From Pseudomonadales bacterium (GTDB lineage: Bacteria > Pseudomonadota > Gammaproteobacteria > Pseudomonadales > Pseudohongiellaceae): a stretch of 45,753 nucleotides of DNA. The DNA lies in NCBI GenBank assembly GCA_023254735.1, contig JALRKV010000113.1, positions 1-45,753 on the forward strand, read 5' to 3'. The translations under genes and the position numbers were made by a program. The notes below the pieces were generated by a model. It worked only from the letters and a program-made list of their open reading frames with translations, did not search any database and was not told the origin of the DNA. Positions 1-9,400 of this stretch are shown here, one piece after another. Each line of letters starts with the position of its first letter. Positions within the stretch are counted from its first letter, which is position 1.

Positions 1-332
1 GGCTGCGAGGTCGTTGGCAGGTCTTGCCACGCCACCAACCAACCCGGCGCCTCTTCGTTGCGTTGCAACACACCCCGAAGAAAATTCTCATCAGAATCTG
101 GAAAGTCAGTATCCCACCAGCCACCGCCGCGGCGACCGAACCCGCCTCGACCGGCACCGTGATTCGTATAGCGCCCACGCACCCATTGGAACTCGGTAAT
201 CTCATCGCCGTATACCGACAGATCCTCCCCATCAGAGACGAGTTCATCGAATCGCAAATTTTGCGATAATGCGTCGGAAGAAAAAAAGAACAACGCTGCG
301 GCAACACACACGAGTCTCTCATACCTAGTCAT
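1..332 (-). CDS. DUF4159-like exported protein, N-terminal part (3' end beyond window)
   Basis: I translated this frame from the ATG at 332-330; it stays open to the window edge, giving about 110 residues. The N-terminus has a hydrophobic segment ending in SSDALSQ, a plausible signal peptide. It is followed by a Gly/Arg-rich stretch and the motif WWDTDFPDSDENFLRGV. The W-D-T-D-F-P-D-D-NF pattern is what I recall as the start of DUF4159 domains, which often sit beside MoxR, DUF58 and vWA genes. The start overlaps the stop of the TPR-peptidase gene by 8 bases (ATGACTAG), so translation is probably coupled and this is the fifth gene of the operon. Its function is unknown. Family assignment rests on the short motif plus context; the C-terminal half cannot be seen. 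Confidence 0.6.
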   Translation of the reverse strand, partial: MTRYERLVCVAAALFFFSSDALSQNLRFDELVSDGEDLSVYGDEITEFQWVRGRYTNHGAGRGGFGRRGGGWWDTDFPDSDENFLRGVLQRNEEAPGWLVAWQDLPTTSQ

Positions 333-3075
333 TGTTTCCGCTCGCTCCTTCGACCGCGCGCAGGAGAACTTTTTGCGCGCGAACATAGCTCGGTGCGATC
401 TCCAATGCGCTCAGCACATTGCGTTTGGCCAACTCCGTATCGCCATTGTTTAGGTACGCCTCGGCTAGATTGGTTCGCGCCTCGACGGGGTCGTCGACCT
501 CGAGAGTCACAATGACTTCGTTCTCAAGCACCGCCAGCGCGGTGTCGTTCTGCAATGATGCTAGCCGCGCCCGTAGCTCGTGAACTTCGCGGCGATAAGG
601 ATCTACCTGAATTGCTCGATCAATAAAATAATCCGCGCGGTCGAAGTTGCCGCTTGCAAACGCTGCTTCGGCTAAAGTCATCGCTGAACTATAGTCGTGC
701 TGCTGATTATCAAGCAGCAAGCTGAGCTGTTCGAGGCGAGCAGCCTCATTGCCTTCTTTCTCATAGATCTGCGCAAGCACAAGCGGTGGACTCGGGTAAC
801 CGGTATATTCTGGGAGCATCGCGTAGGCTGTTTCTAAATAGACTTTTGCTTCATCAAAAGCCTCTTCCTTAAACAGCACGATACCCATCTGAAGGTGTGC
901 CTGAAAATCCTTCGGATTAGCTTCGATCCGCGCGCTCATGTGCTGCTTTAGCGACGCATTGTTGTAAAGTTCGGCAAGGATGGCACTCGAATTTTCGCGC
1001 ACTCCATGACCGTGGCCCTCGCCTTCGTCCGGGGCATCTTCTTTGTGCACGTAGACGTCTATTTCAGCAACTCGCTGCTCAACCCAAGAGAGAAACCCTG
1101 CGTCGAATTCCTCGAGTGAAATTGAGAATGCGTCGTTGAATCTCTCAGCGTCTGATTTTATTTCATCGTATTGCAGCACCAGAGAGCGCAAGCCCTCGAA
1201 GCCGTATTCCCGCGCTATATAGTCGATGACCAAATAGGATTGGAAATAAGCAAAGCCTAGATCCGCGCTATTCTGTGCTCCGCTAAAGCCTTTATCTAAA
1301 TCCGCAAACGGCAGGAGTTTACCCTGCTCCCACGCCCTTACTAGGTCGAGTCCTTGGCTCCGCCCCCAGTAGGGCCTCCCCTCGCGCTCTTCCCATACTG
1401 ATATTCCTTCCGATAACCAGCGCGGCAATTTGTTGCCAGTCATCTGCAGCGTTATCACATGCGCGAACTCGTGCCATACAATCTCCTGCCAGTTAGCCGC
1501 CAGGGTGTCAGGCGAGATTAGCGTAATTACCTTGCCAAAACAGATGCCCACAAGCGGACCAATATCGGGTAACCCGACGGAGCGGACGGCGAAGTCCTGC
1601 GAGTTCTCAAATACCTGAATGAGTATTGGTCCTTCGGGTTCGAAACCGTATTTTGCTGTCAGCGTGTCCCAACTCTCTTCGAGCAAGGGCTCGAGATAAG
1701 GCCACAAAATCTGTCCATCTTTCTCGGATAAATTGACTTTGAAATGCTCGCTTTCGACGGTCACATAGCTGTCGAGCGTGTCGTAAACCTTGAGCATATT
1801 AGAGGTCATTACATTGAAAGGATCGTTGTCGAAACCAATCTCTAAATTTTCACGCCCCTCTTCCTCCTCGCCTAAGCGAATAAGGTTGCTCCCAAGAAGC
1901 GTGTAGCCTTGCCAATAGCTTGGATCCGATGCGATTGCCTCGCGCGCTAAGGCGACGGCCTCGACGAATCGATACTGACGGCCGAGCGTGTCGGCGACGT
2001 CGCCGAGAAACTGTGGATTCGAAGGGCTAAAGGCGTCGACGCGCGCACGAATTTCGGCGAAGTCCTGAGCGCGCTCCTCGAGGGCAGCTTTCGCGCCCAA
2101 AAGGCCAAGGCCTTTTAGCGACTCGGGATTCAGTTCGAGTACCCGCTCAATCACGGCAAGTGCCTCTTCTTCCCTGTCGTTCACAAAAAATAGCTGCGCC
2201 TGCACCTCGAGCGCTGGAACATAGTTTGGATTAATCGAGAGGGCGCGCTCCAACGCCCCCATGTCGCCGGTAACGCGCGCGATACCCGCAAGTGCCGGTA
2301 AATAGCGCGCGTTTATCGTGAGCACATCTTGATAGGAGCGCTGCGCATCCGCTGCATTGTATTTTTCGAGGAAGAGGTCTCCCCACAGGGTCTGTGCTTC
2401 GAGATTATTTGGGTCGAGCCGAGTCGCCTCGCTGAAAAGGCTGTTCGCATCATGGTATTCGCCAAGCAGCCAACTTGCTCGCGCGACCATGCCGATATCT
2501 TGAGAAGAAAAAACCAACCCATCAGTGTAGCGGTCAAGTGCACGCTGAAGCTGTGCTTTCGCCTCATCGCGTCGACCGACCAATTGCAACGCTTCACCGT
2601 TTTTAACGAGAGTGCGAAGCGGTGGCTGATCGAGCCCCGCGTCAATTTGTGAAAATAACGTAAGCGCGCGCGCTGACTCTCCCTGCGCCAATCTCAATTC
2701 AGCGAGCTGCGTGGCTATCAATGGAAGATCTGGCGGGGCCGCGTTCGCCAAGGCTCTTTCGCATACCGCGATCGCTTGCACCCTATCGCCCATCATCGCG
2801 AATGCCCGACTCGCGCCAACAATACCCTCTTCTAGATCCAACCCCTGCGCACGCATAAATGCGTCACCCGCCGCGGCGTAGGAGCCACGCAGAAACAGCT
2901 GCTCTCCTTGCGCGAGAGGAGAGTCGGCACTCATCGCGCTATCGCTCAGGCTCTGTGCGCTCGCAGACGACGTGGCAAATACTACGGCATAGATAATGGC
3001 ATAGAGGCAGCGTTTTACGTGAGTGTGATTCCGTTTCGCTGTGTCTGCCGAAAGCCTATCAGGGCGCTTGAACAT
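325..3075 (-). CDS. TPR-repeat protein with gluzincin (peptidase MA-like) domain, exported
   Basis: This 916-residue protein has a signal peptide (hydrophobic stretch ending SSASAQ near residue 40). TPR-like helical repeats follow up to about residue 450, then a metallopeptidase domain with HEFAH at about residues 535-539 and a downstream SEGISVWEE supplying the third glutamate ligand, then more TPR repeats to the C-terminus. An HExxH with a following conserved Glu is the gluzincin arrangement, so a zinc protease is expected in the periplasm or at the envelope. I chose ATG 3075 because GGAG lies 7 bases upstream and the signal peptide begins there; a longer reading to 3180 has no such site. 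It overlaps the caspase-like gene by 17 bases and the DUF4159-like gene by 8. TPRs on both sides suggest a scaffold that presents partners to the protease. The substrate is unknown. Confidence 0.8.
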   Translation of the reverse strand: MFKRPDRLSADTAKRNHTHVKRCLYAIIYAVVFATSSASAQSLSDSAMSADSPLAQGEQLFLRGSYAAAGDAFMRAQGLDLEEGIVGASRAFAMMGDRVQAIAVCERALANAAPPDLPLIATQLAELRLAQGESARALTLFSQIDAGLDQPPLRTLVKNGEALQLVGRRDEAKAQLQRALDRYTDGLVFSSQDIGMVARASWLLGEYHDANSLFSEATRLDPNNLEAQTLWGDLFLEKYNAADAQRSYQDVLTINARYLPALAGIARVTGDMGALERALSINPNYVPALEVQAQLFFVNDREEEALAVIERVLELNPESLKGLGLLGAKAALEERAQDFAEIRARVDAFSPSNPQFLGDVADTLGRQYRFVEAVALAREAIASDPSYWQGYTLLGSNLIRLGEEEEGRENLEIGFDNDPFNVMTSNMLKVYDTLDSYVTVESEHFKVNLSEKDGQILWPYLEPLLEESWDTLTAKYGFEPEGPILIQVFENSQDFAVRSVGLPDIGPLVGICFGKVITLISPDTLAANWQEIVWHEFAHVITLQMTGNKLPRWLSEGISVWEEREGRPYWGRSQGLDLVRAWEQGKLLPFADLDKGFSGAQNSADLGFAYFQSYLVIDYIAREYGFEGLRSLVLQYDEIKSDAERFNDAFSISLEEFDAGFLSWVEQRVAEIDVYVHKEDAPDEGEGHGHGVRENSSAILAELYNNASLKQHMSARIEANPKDFQAHLQMGIVLFKEEAFDEAKVYLETAYAMLPEYTGYPSPPLVLAQIYEKEGNEAARLEQLSLLLDNQQHDYSSAMTLAEAAFASGNFDRADYFIDRAIQVDPYRREVHELRARLASLQNDTALAVLENEVIVTLEVDDPVEARTNLAEAYLNNGDTELAKRNVLSALEIAPSYVRAQKVLLRAVEGASGNND

Positions 3076-4093
3076 TGAATTGCTCCGTCGTTTTAGCGAG
3101 ATCAACAAGTAAAGTCTCAAGTTGCAGCCAATAGTCACGTTCCAGGTACTCTGCCTTTCGGCCACGCAGGAGTAACACATTGCGCTCGAGGGTTTGCATC
3201 CGTCGTTTCAGCGCTAAGCGTTCGGCCGACAAAGTGTCATCGTCCGCATCGGCGGCATCGATAAACGCAATTTCTGCAAGACTTCCGTCGCTTTGACCAG
3301 GCGCCGGCGCAAGCGCAAAGAGGGCATCGCCATTGTCGTCTAGCCCGGCATGCTCGGCAGCGAGCCTGCCTGATTCTTCGTAAAATTCTTCGACGTTATT
3401 TTTTGCATAGGTGAATGCCTCGAGCAGTGAGACTCGACTGTTTTTATCGCGATCGGCGCGTCTATCGGCTAATCCCTCGATAAAATAGCGCGGGAAATAG
3501 GGATCAAATTTTTCCGATGAAGAGCGTGTGGCGGAAACGACGATGCGTCCCTCTCCTGCCACCTCACGAGCAAGTGCCGTGGAAAAGCCGTAGCTTGCGC
3601 TCGTTGTATTAACGAAGATTAGGTCTTGATCGGCAAAATCATCGAACAGGCGGGCAAACTCCACGCCGGTAAGGTCAGGCCCGCGGAGATTGAACTTGGC
3701 TTCATCGTCGACACCAGTGCCATGCCCGAGCAGGAAAACAGCGAGCTGGTCACCGGTTTTCAGCTTCTCGCGCAGCCTGCCTAAACTCATAACTATGCCC
3801 TGCCTGTCCGAAATTCCATCCGCACGTGAGTCTGCATTGGGTTCGCTCAGCAGAAGCTCTATCCCAGCGCTGCTATAGCCATAATCTTTCGCGAGAATGT
3901 CATGCAAAGAAAGGGAAAGTTGGCGGAATTTTGCGTCGTTTTCTTGCCCAACCGTGGCACCGGTCAGGATCATTGCATACTTTGACGTTGTCGATGATTG
4001 CGCGAACAACTCTCGTTCGCCCGCACCCTGACCTATGGCGGTCAATGGACCCAAAATGAGTAACGCTAGCGCTTTGCTCAGCAGACGTTTCAC
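3059..4093 (-). CDS. Caspase/C13-fold exported protein without catalytic cysteine
   Basis: This 344-residue protein starts with a signal peptide-like segment (VKRLLSKALALLILGPLTA). Its caspase-haemoglobinase-like core has a His in LGHGTG (H124). The strand that normally ends in Asp/Asn-x-Cys reads IFVNTTSASYGF (residues 159-170), with Thr/Ser where the nucleophilic Cys is expected. Further on, DRDKNSRVSLLE fits a DxDxNxxxSxxE calcium-loop pattern, and HAGLDDNGD follows; the C-terminus is helical and charged. I recall related proteins near MoxR/vWA genes that also carry N-S/T-S-A-S, so the missing Cys may define a subfamily. The GTG start at 4093 overlaps the previous stop by one base (TAGTG) and has AAGGGG about 9 bases upstream. 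Likely a non-proteolytic binding module or a serine-dependent enzyme. Confidence 0.7.
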   Translation of the reverse strand: MKRLLSKALALLILGPLTAIGQGAGERELFAQSSTTSKYAMILTGATVGQENDAKFRQLSLSLHDILAKDYGYSSAGIELLLSEPNADSRADGISDRQGIVMSLGRLREKLKTGDQLAVFLLGHGTGVDDEAKFNLRGPDLTGVEFARLFDDFADQDLIFVNTTSASYGFSTALAREVAGEGRIVVSATRSSSEKFDPYFPRYFIEGLADRRADRDKNSRVSLLEAFTYAKNNVEEFYEESGRLAAEHAGLDDNGDALFALAPAPGQSDGSLAEIAFIDAADADDDTLSAERLALKRRMQTLERNVLLLRGRKAEYLERDYWLQLETLLVDLAKTTEQFNVQAP

Positions 4094-6438
4094 TAAGACA
4101 GCCCCTTGCTGCGACGCAGCGTCCAGTCTAGGCATAGCAGTAAAATGAGTAAGCCAAGTAACCACGGACTATCCCAAAGGTCGGTCATCACCTCTTTAGA
4201 ATAGGCGCTCGGCGTGTTGCGAATGGACGAGATAAGCGACGCGGCATTGTCGATCTCGGCGTAGTCGCCACCCGTCGTTTCAGCGATTCTTTGGAGAATG
4301 CCCGCGTCGAGTCCAGGATTTGAGTATTCGCGCAGTGAAGGAGTCACGACGAGTGATGCTCTCGCTTCAGTATTTTCAGCGCGCCCCTCTCCGGCGGCGC
4401 TTGTCACATCGATTCGCAGATTATTCACTCCAACGTCTTCTGCGAGGAATTCTGCGCTGTAGACACCCTCTCCCTCAATCTGCCACTGCATGGGACTATC
4501 GCTGAGCATGCCGAGTGGGTCTTCTCGCTGCAGCCATAGTGTCGCATCATTGTCGGCGTTGTAGCTCGCATCGAGAACCGTTGCTTCGACTCGCACCGTG
4601 TCACCGACATTGTAGGATTCCCGATCGAAAGTAAGGGTAATGCGCTCCTTGGCGCCTACTGCAAGCCACCTTAGCAGCTGTCGCCAAAGCTTTTCCTGAG
4701 TTTGATCAGCAACGGGTAGCATCATCTGCCAGCGCCACGTGCTTGCGGTTGCAACACTCATGCTTCTGCCGGAACCGTAGCGCTGCGAGACGATAATTGG
4801 CAGCGGCTGATTCTGATAGTCGAGACTCGGGTGTTCGAGCAGCACCGAGGCGCCGGGCTTGATCCGTCCACTCACATAGACACCCTGAAGCGGCGGCAAT
4901 TGCGACCACAAATCCCTATTCGCAGTCTCGTCGGCGGCGAGTCGCAGCAGCGGCGAGATGCGCCCAGCTGCGGTCAACCGAGGAGAAAACAGCGCACCGG
5001 TTGGATGATCACCGCGTCGAATGCCTCCCTGCAAAGGTTGTGGCAGTAGCGACTCTTCGACCAAATTTACCGGCGCAATCGAGGCGAGGGGCGTACCGAT
5101 AAAGCCTTCATCGACGCGTCCCGAGAGCAGAAGCCCTCCCCCGCGCTCAGCGACAAATTCTTCGAGAAGGTTAAGTTGCTCAACATCGAAAAATTCCTGC
5201 TCAATGTCGCCGAGAATAATCGCTTCATAATCGAACAGCGCGTCGCGCTCGCGAGGAAAACCATCGCTTAATTCGGTCGGAGACTCTATTCCCTGCCGAT
5301 AAAATTTCTCTGGCCCGGTGCGGAGATAGGTCGCGAGGCGCAGAGATTTATCCCCACGCACAGCACGCTGAATAAACTTGTACTCATTGCGCGGATGGCC
5401 CTCTATGAAAAGTATATCGAGTGCGGGCTTGGGGGTATTATCAACTAAAAACTGATATTCATTATTCTCACGCACTCGTTCCTGATTAGCCTTCGTACGA
5501 TCGAGCAATTCAGCTTCCAGCCGGTAAACGATTGCTTCTTCGCGCTCCGGATTAAGCTCAATTTCGAAGCGTTGAGTAACATCTCCCGGAGCGAGAATAA
5601 TCTCACGGCTCGCCACCTCTCGATCATTATCGAAAACACGGAGACGGACTCGCTCGTTGTCGAAACCTGCTTGCACGAGCCGGACCTGAGCTGTAAAAAC
5701 TGATCCTTCTAAAATAGTTTCAGTCGTTACAACACCCTCGATACCAACATCACTCGGGAGCGTTGGCATTCCCACGCCAAGGGTAAATACCGGTACGCCA
5801 CTCGCGGCAAATCTGCGAGCTGCAATGGTTGCATCCGTGCCGCTATTGTCAGCGCCGTCGCTAATCAGCAACACGCCGCCCAACGGCAAGCTGCCTAACT
5901 GATTATCTACATAGCCTAGCGCATCGCCCACGGCGGTCTTACTGAAGGCTATCGCGGCTTCCTCGTTATCGAAATCGTCGCCAATTGTCGCAAGCTCACT
6001 CGCGCGTCGAGTCTCACCACCAAAGCCAAAGAATCGCAATTGATAGTCTTCGGCGAGTGTGTCTAAAAGACCCGTTCGTGTCAGCGAGTCCTCTGCAGCC
6101 TCTGTGCGCGTCTGGCCGCCGGGCATATCCGCGATTTTCATACTGGCCGAATTGTCGACAAGCACTGCGAAGAATGTCTCCTGCGGAATGACTTCTTGAT
6201 CGACCACGACCGGCCTCAACAAACAAGCCATGATAAGCATGAGCACTGCCGATCGGAGAGCGACAAGCCCCAAGCGCCAGCGCAGGCTTAGCGGTCTCGT
6301 CGTCTTAGTGTAACCAAACCAGACGAGCGCGATGACGAGCACCGACGCGGCGATAAAGGCCCAAGGCGGGATGCCATAGGCGAAACTGAGTGTGCCAGCG
6401 CGCAATGCCTCTAGAAAAGGGGAACCGGGGGACTGCAT
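4093..6438 (-). CDS. Membrane von Willebrand A / GATase1-like protein (BatA-like)
   Basis: This 781-residue protein has two N-terminal membrane segments (about 27-42 and 58-75) and a vWA domain with the MIDAS motif DNSAS (95-99) and ISDGADNSG further on. A beta-rich, DUF-like middle follows, then a class-I glutamine-amidotransferase-like region (DILFIEGHPRNEYKF, then AIILGDIE and RGGGLLLSG). A last membrane helix lies near 755-773. No catalytic Cys-His-Glu triad is evident in the amidotransferase-like part, so it is probably structural. Metal-dependent vWA domains work as binding modules with MoxR-type AAA+ ATPases; this one should face the periplasm between its helices. Its start lies 2 bases after the DUF4175 stop, and its stop overlaps the caspase-like start. 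Domain content is clear, cellular role inferred. Confidence 0.82.
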   Translation of the reverse strand: MQSPGSPFLEALRAGTLSFAYGIPPWAFIAASVLVIALVWFGYTKTTRPLSLRWRLGLVALRSAVLMLIMACLLRPVVVDQEVIPQETFFAVLVDNSASMKIADMPGGQTRTEAAEDSLTRTGLLDTLAEDYQLRFFGFGGETRRASELATIGDDFDNEEAAIAFSKTAVGDALGYVDNQLGSLPLGGVLLISDGADNSGTDATIAARRFAASGVPVFTLGVGMPTLPSDVGIEGVVTTETILEGSVFTAQVRLVQAGFDNERVRLRVFDNDREVASREIILAPGDVTQRFEIELNPEREEAIVYRLEAELLDRTKANQERVRENNEYQFLVDNTPKPALDILFIEGHPRNEYKFIQRAVRGDKSLRLATYLRTGPEKFYRQGIESPTELSDGFPRERDALFDYEAIILGDIEQEFFDVEQLNLLEEFVAERGGGLLLSGRVDEGFIGTPLASIAPVNLVEESLLPQPLQGGIRRGDHPTGALFSPRLTAAGRISPLLRLAADETANRDLWSQLPPLQGVYVSGRIKPGASVLLEHPSLDYQNQPLPIIVSQRYGSGRSMSVATASTWRWQMMLPVADQTQEKLWRQLLRWLAVGAKERITLTFDRESYNVGDTVRVEATVLDASYNADNDATLWLQREDPLGMLSDSPMQWQIEGEGVYSAEFLAEDVGVNNLRIDVTSAAGEGRAENTEARASLVVTPSLREYSNPGLDAGILQRIAETTGGDYAEIDNAASLISSIRNTPSAYSKEVMTDLWDSPWLLGLLILLLCLDWTLRRSKGLS

Positions 6439-6440
6439 AA

Positions 6441-9400
6441 CTACCGAACTCCTCCGCTGTCACCCTCTGACAGGGTTCGATAGTACTGCTCAACCAACTC
6501 TCGATAGGCGTCTGGAATCGCTTCGTCATCCGCGCTATAGAGCTGCGTCGCCGCGCTCTCTAACTCTGCTTGCGCACGCAGCGCACCCTCGAGCTCAACA
6601 ATGGGCTGCAGCAGGGCTTGGAGAAGCTCAGGCTGTGCGAGGAATGCTTCGATGTCTTGCCGAGACAGCTGCTGTCTGATCGATCGCGCGGTCCCGACCG
6701 CATTGGCGTCGCCGCGCAGAGCCTGCGCGGATCCCCCGCGTTGCTGCGCAAGCTGCTGCGACAGGCTGTCAGCAAGTGCTTGACTACTCTCCAGCTGCTC
6801 GCGCATCTGCGCGAGGGAGGGCGCATTTCCATCGGCCGCCGTCTCGCCACGCTGGTTAAATTCGGCAGCCTGTTGGCTGAGGCTTTCGATCTGTTGCCGC
6901 AGCTGCTGGGCTTCCCCAGCGACTTGCCGGGTCGAGCTCGCGGAGTCCTGCGTTTGCGACGGATTTAGTTGTGCCAGGCTCTGCGCTAGCTGCTGAATCT
7001 GTTCGCCAAGTTCCTGTTCCATATCGATGGCAAGGTTGAGCATGCCATTGCGTAGAACGCGATTGCTCGTCGCCATTTCGTCGCGAATCGGCTTCAAGTC
7101 ACGGGTCGCTGCCTGAGCCTGAGTGAGCAATGTTCTGTCTTCGCTCTCACCGCGCGTCACAACCGCACGGAGCATGTCCTCGATTTCCTCGATATCGCGC
7201 TGCTGTTGGCGCTGCGCTTCAAGAAGCGCCTGCAGAGCTTCATCGCGCCGTGCTTCGCGGCGAGTCTGACCAAGCCCTTGGTTTCTGCTAGCCTCTGCGA
7301 GACCTTCCTGCAGCGCCTGCTGATTACGAACAAGCGCCTGCCCGCGCTCACCTAAGCGCCGCGCGATCTGCGACACCGAGCTTTCACCCGCCTCGCTTAG
7401 CTCGCGCTGCTGATCACGCAAACTCTCAAGTGCTTTTTGACTTTGCGCCGCGGCAATGGCCGCGCTATCACTCGACGCAGCCTGTTGCATTTGCTCTAGC
7501 GCACGCTCAATGGCCGTCTGAGCGCCGGGGTCTCCTGACTGCTCCGATGCTACCTGTTGCGGAGACGACTGGCCCCGCCCCGCCGATTGTCGTTGCTGGT
7601 TTTGCTGGCCCTGCTGATTTGGCTGACCTTGCTGAGGTGACTCTGAATTACGTGGAGCAGGCTGCTGGCTCTGGCCATTCTGGGCTAATTCGCGGGCTAG
7701 CTTTTCGACATCGGCGGACAACTGTTCCTGCTGCCTGCGCAGGCGCTCAAGCTCTCGACGACGCTGTTCCTCAGCAAGCTCCTGCTCGCGGCGCGCAAGA
7801 TTTCGCTGCGCGCGAGTCAACGCCTCTTGCCGTCTGGCCAATTCTTCAAGTTTATTGACTTCTTCGGCATTCGTTCCGCCGGCTTGGCTTGCGCTATTTG
7901 GAGTCTCGTAGCGGTTTTCCAGCTGCCCCATCTCCATCTCAAAGAGTTCGCGAAGGTCTTCCCGCTCTTGTTGAGCGCCGCCTCCCCCGCCACCGCCGCT
8001 ATTCTGATTCATGCTTATGTCAGTGCGATTGATATTCGCCTCTGCCTTTAAAACATATTGCAAAGCGAGCTGTTCAGGCTTGAGCGCAGTCGTTATTTGC
8101 AGGCTGTCCAGATCGTTGGCCGCTAAGTTCATCTGTTCAATAGCAAGGGAGAGGTTTTCGACGGCGAGATCGTAACTGTCGTCTGAGAAACTCAGGCGCT
8201 CAGACAGTCTATCGATTGACATCTTCGCACGGCCCGTTGCCTCGCGCTGACTCTCGGCGATGATCTCTGCGTCGGTCTCGATATCGGCGCTGGAGGAGTC
8301 GCGCAGACGATTGCGTAGCTTCCACGTTGCGGCGATGATGTCTTTTTGCACCGAAACTAGCGCACTGCTTTCTCCTCCTCCCTGGCCGCTACCGCCACCC
8401 CCACCGCCCTGCTGTTGCGAACGGCGAAATTCTTGATCGGTCGGTATAACTTCGAGGAAGTAAATATCAGACACCACTTCGCTCGGGCCCTTGAGCGCAT
8501 TATTATCAGCAAGGGTTAAGTAGTAGCTAATAAAATCGCCCGGCTCAACCTTGAGGTCCTCGAGATAGAGCAGTGTCGATCCCTGTGCTGAACGAACCGA
8601 CTCGGCGGGCAAAAAATCGACCTCTCTATCATCGTCGCCAACCACCGCATAATTGAGAACGAATTCGCCCAATCCATAGTCGTCGCTCGCATCAACCTCG
8701 ATCACCACCTCCTCGAGTGGCATCACGTCTCTGTCCGCCCCCGGTCTACGCAACGTGAACTGTGGGGGCTGATCCTCAATAGCACGAATGTAGTAATCCA
8801 GCGGCGCCTCGCTCTGAAGACCCTGCAAATCCACTGCGGTAATTCGATAAACGCCATCGCCCGCTACGGTGAAACGGGTGGTAGCCTGCAGCCCATCGAC
8901 ATCGAGACTGCCGTTAACATAATCTCTGCCTGTTTCGCTCTCCGCACCTGAGAACTGTATCTCGGCGCGAGTGACAGGTTTGTTAAAGGTAACGGTGAGA
9001 GTGACTTCTGTGCCCTCGGCGGCGACGATATCACCGCCATCAGACTCGAGTCTGTCTTCTTGGCCTGTGTATTCTGGAAAGTCCAAGGCGACATCAATCT
9101 GTTCAATTTCGGGAAGATCGTACAAATTAATCTGATACTGCCGCGAGGTTTGCTCCTCTGATGCAAGACTCACGAGATAGTTCGAATCTTTGAGCACCGC
9201 CGGTAAATAGTAGCTAAAGGTCGCTCCATTTGAATCAGTCGAATCCAAGAGCATCGGATAGTCGCGCCAATTCAAGCGATCATCTTGCAGCCGCAGGGTC
9301 AGGGCGCTCGGTTGTGCGTTTTCAACCCTCGCTGTCACGGTCAGCGGCGAGCCTCGCTGCATTTCAATATCACCGGGCTCTACGAGAAGCGAGATCGGCA

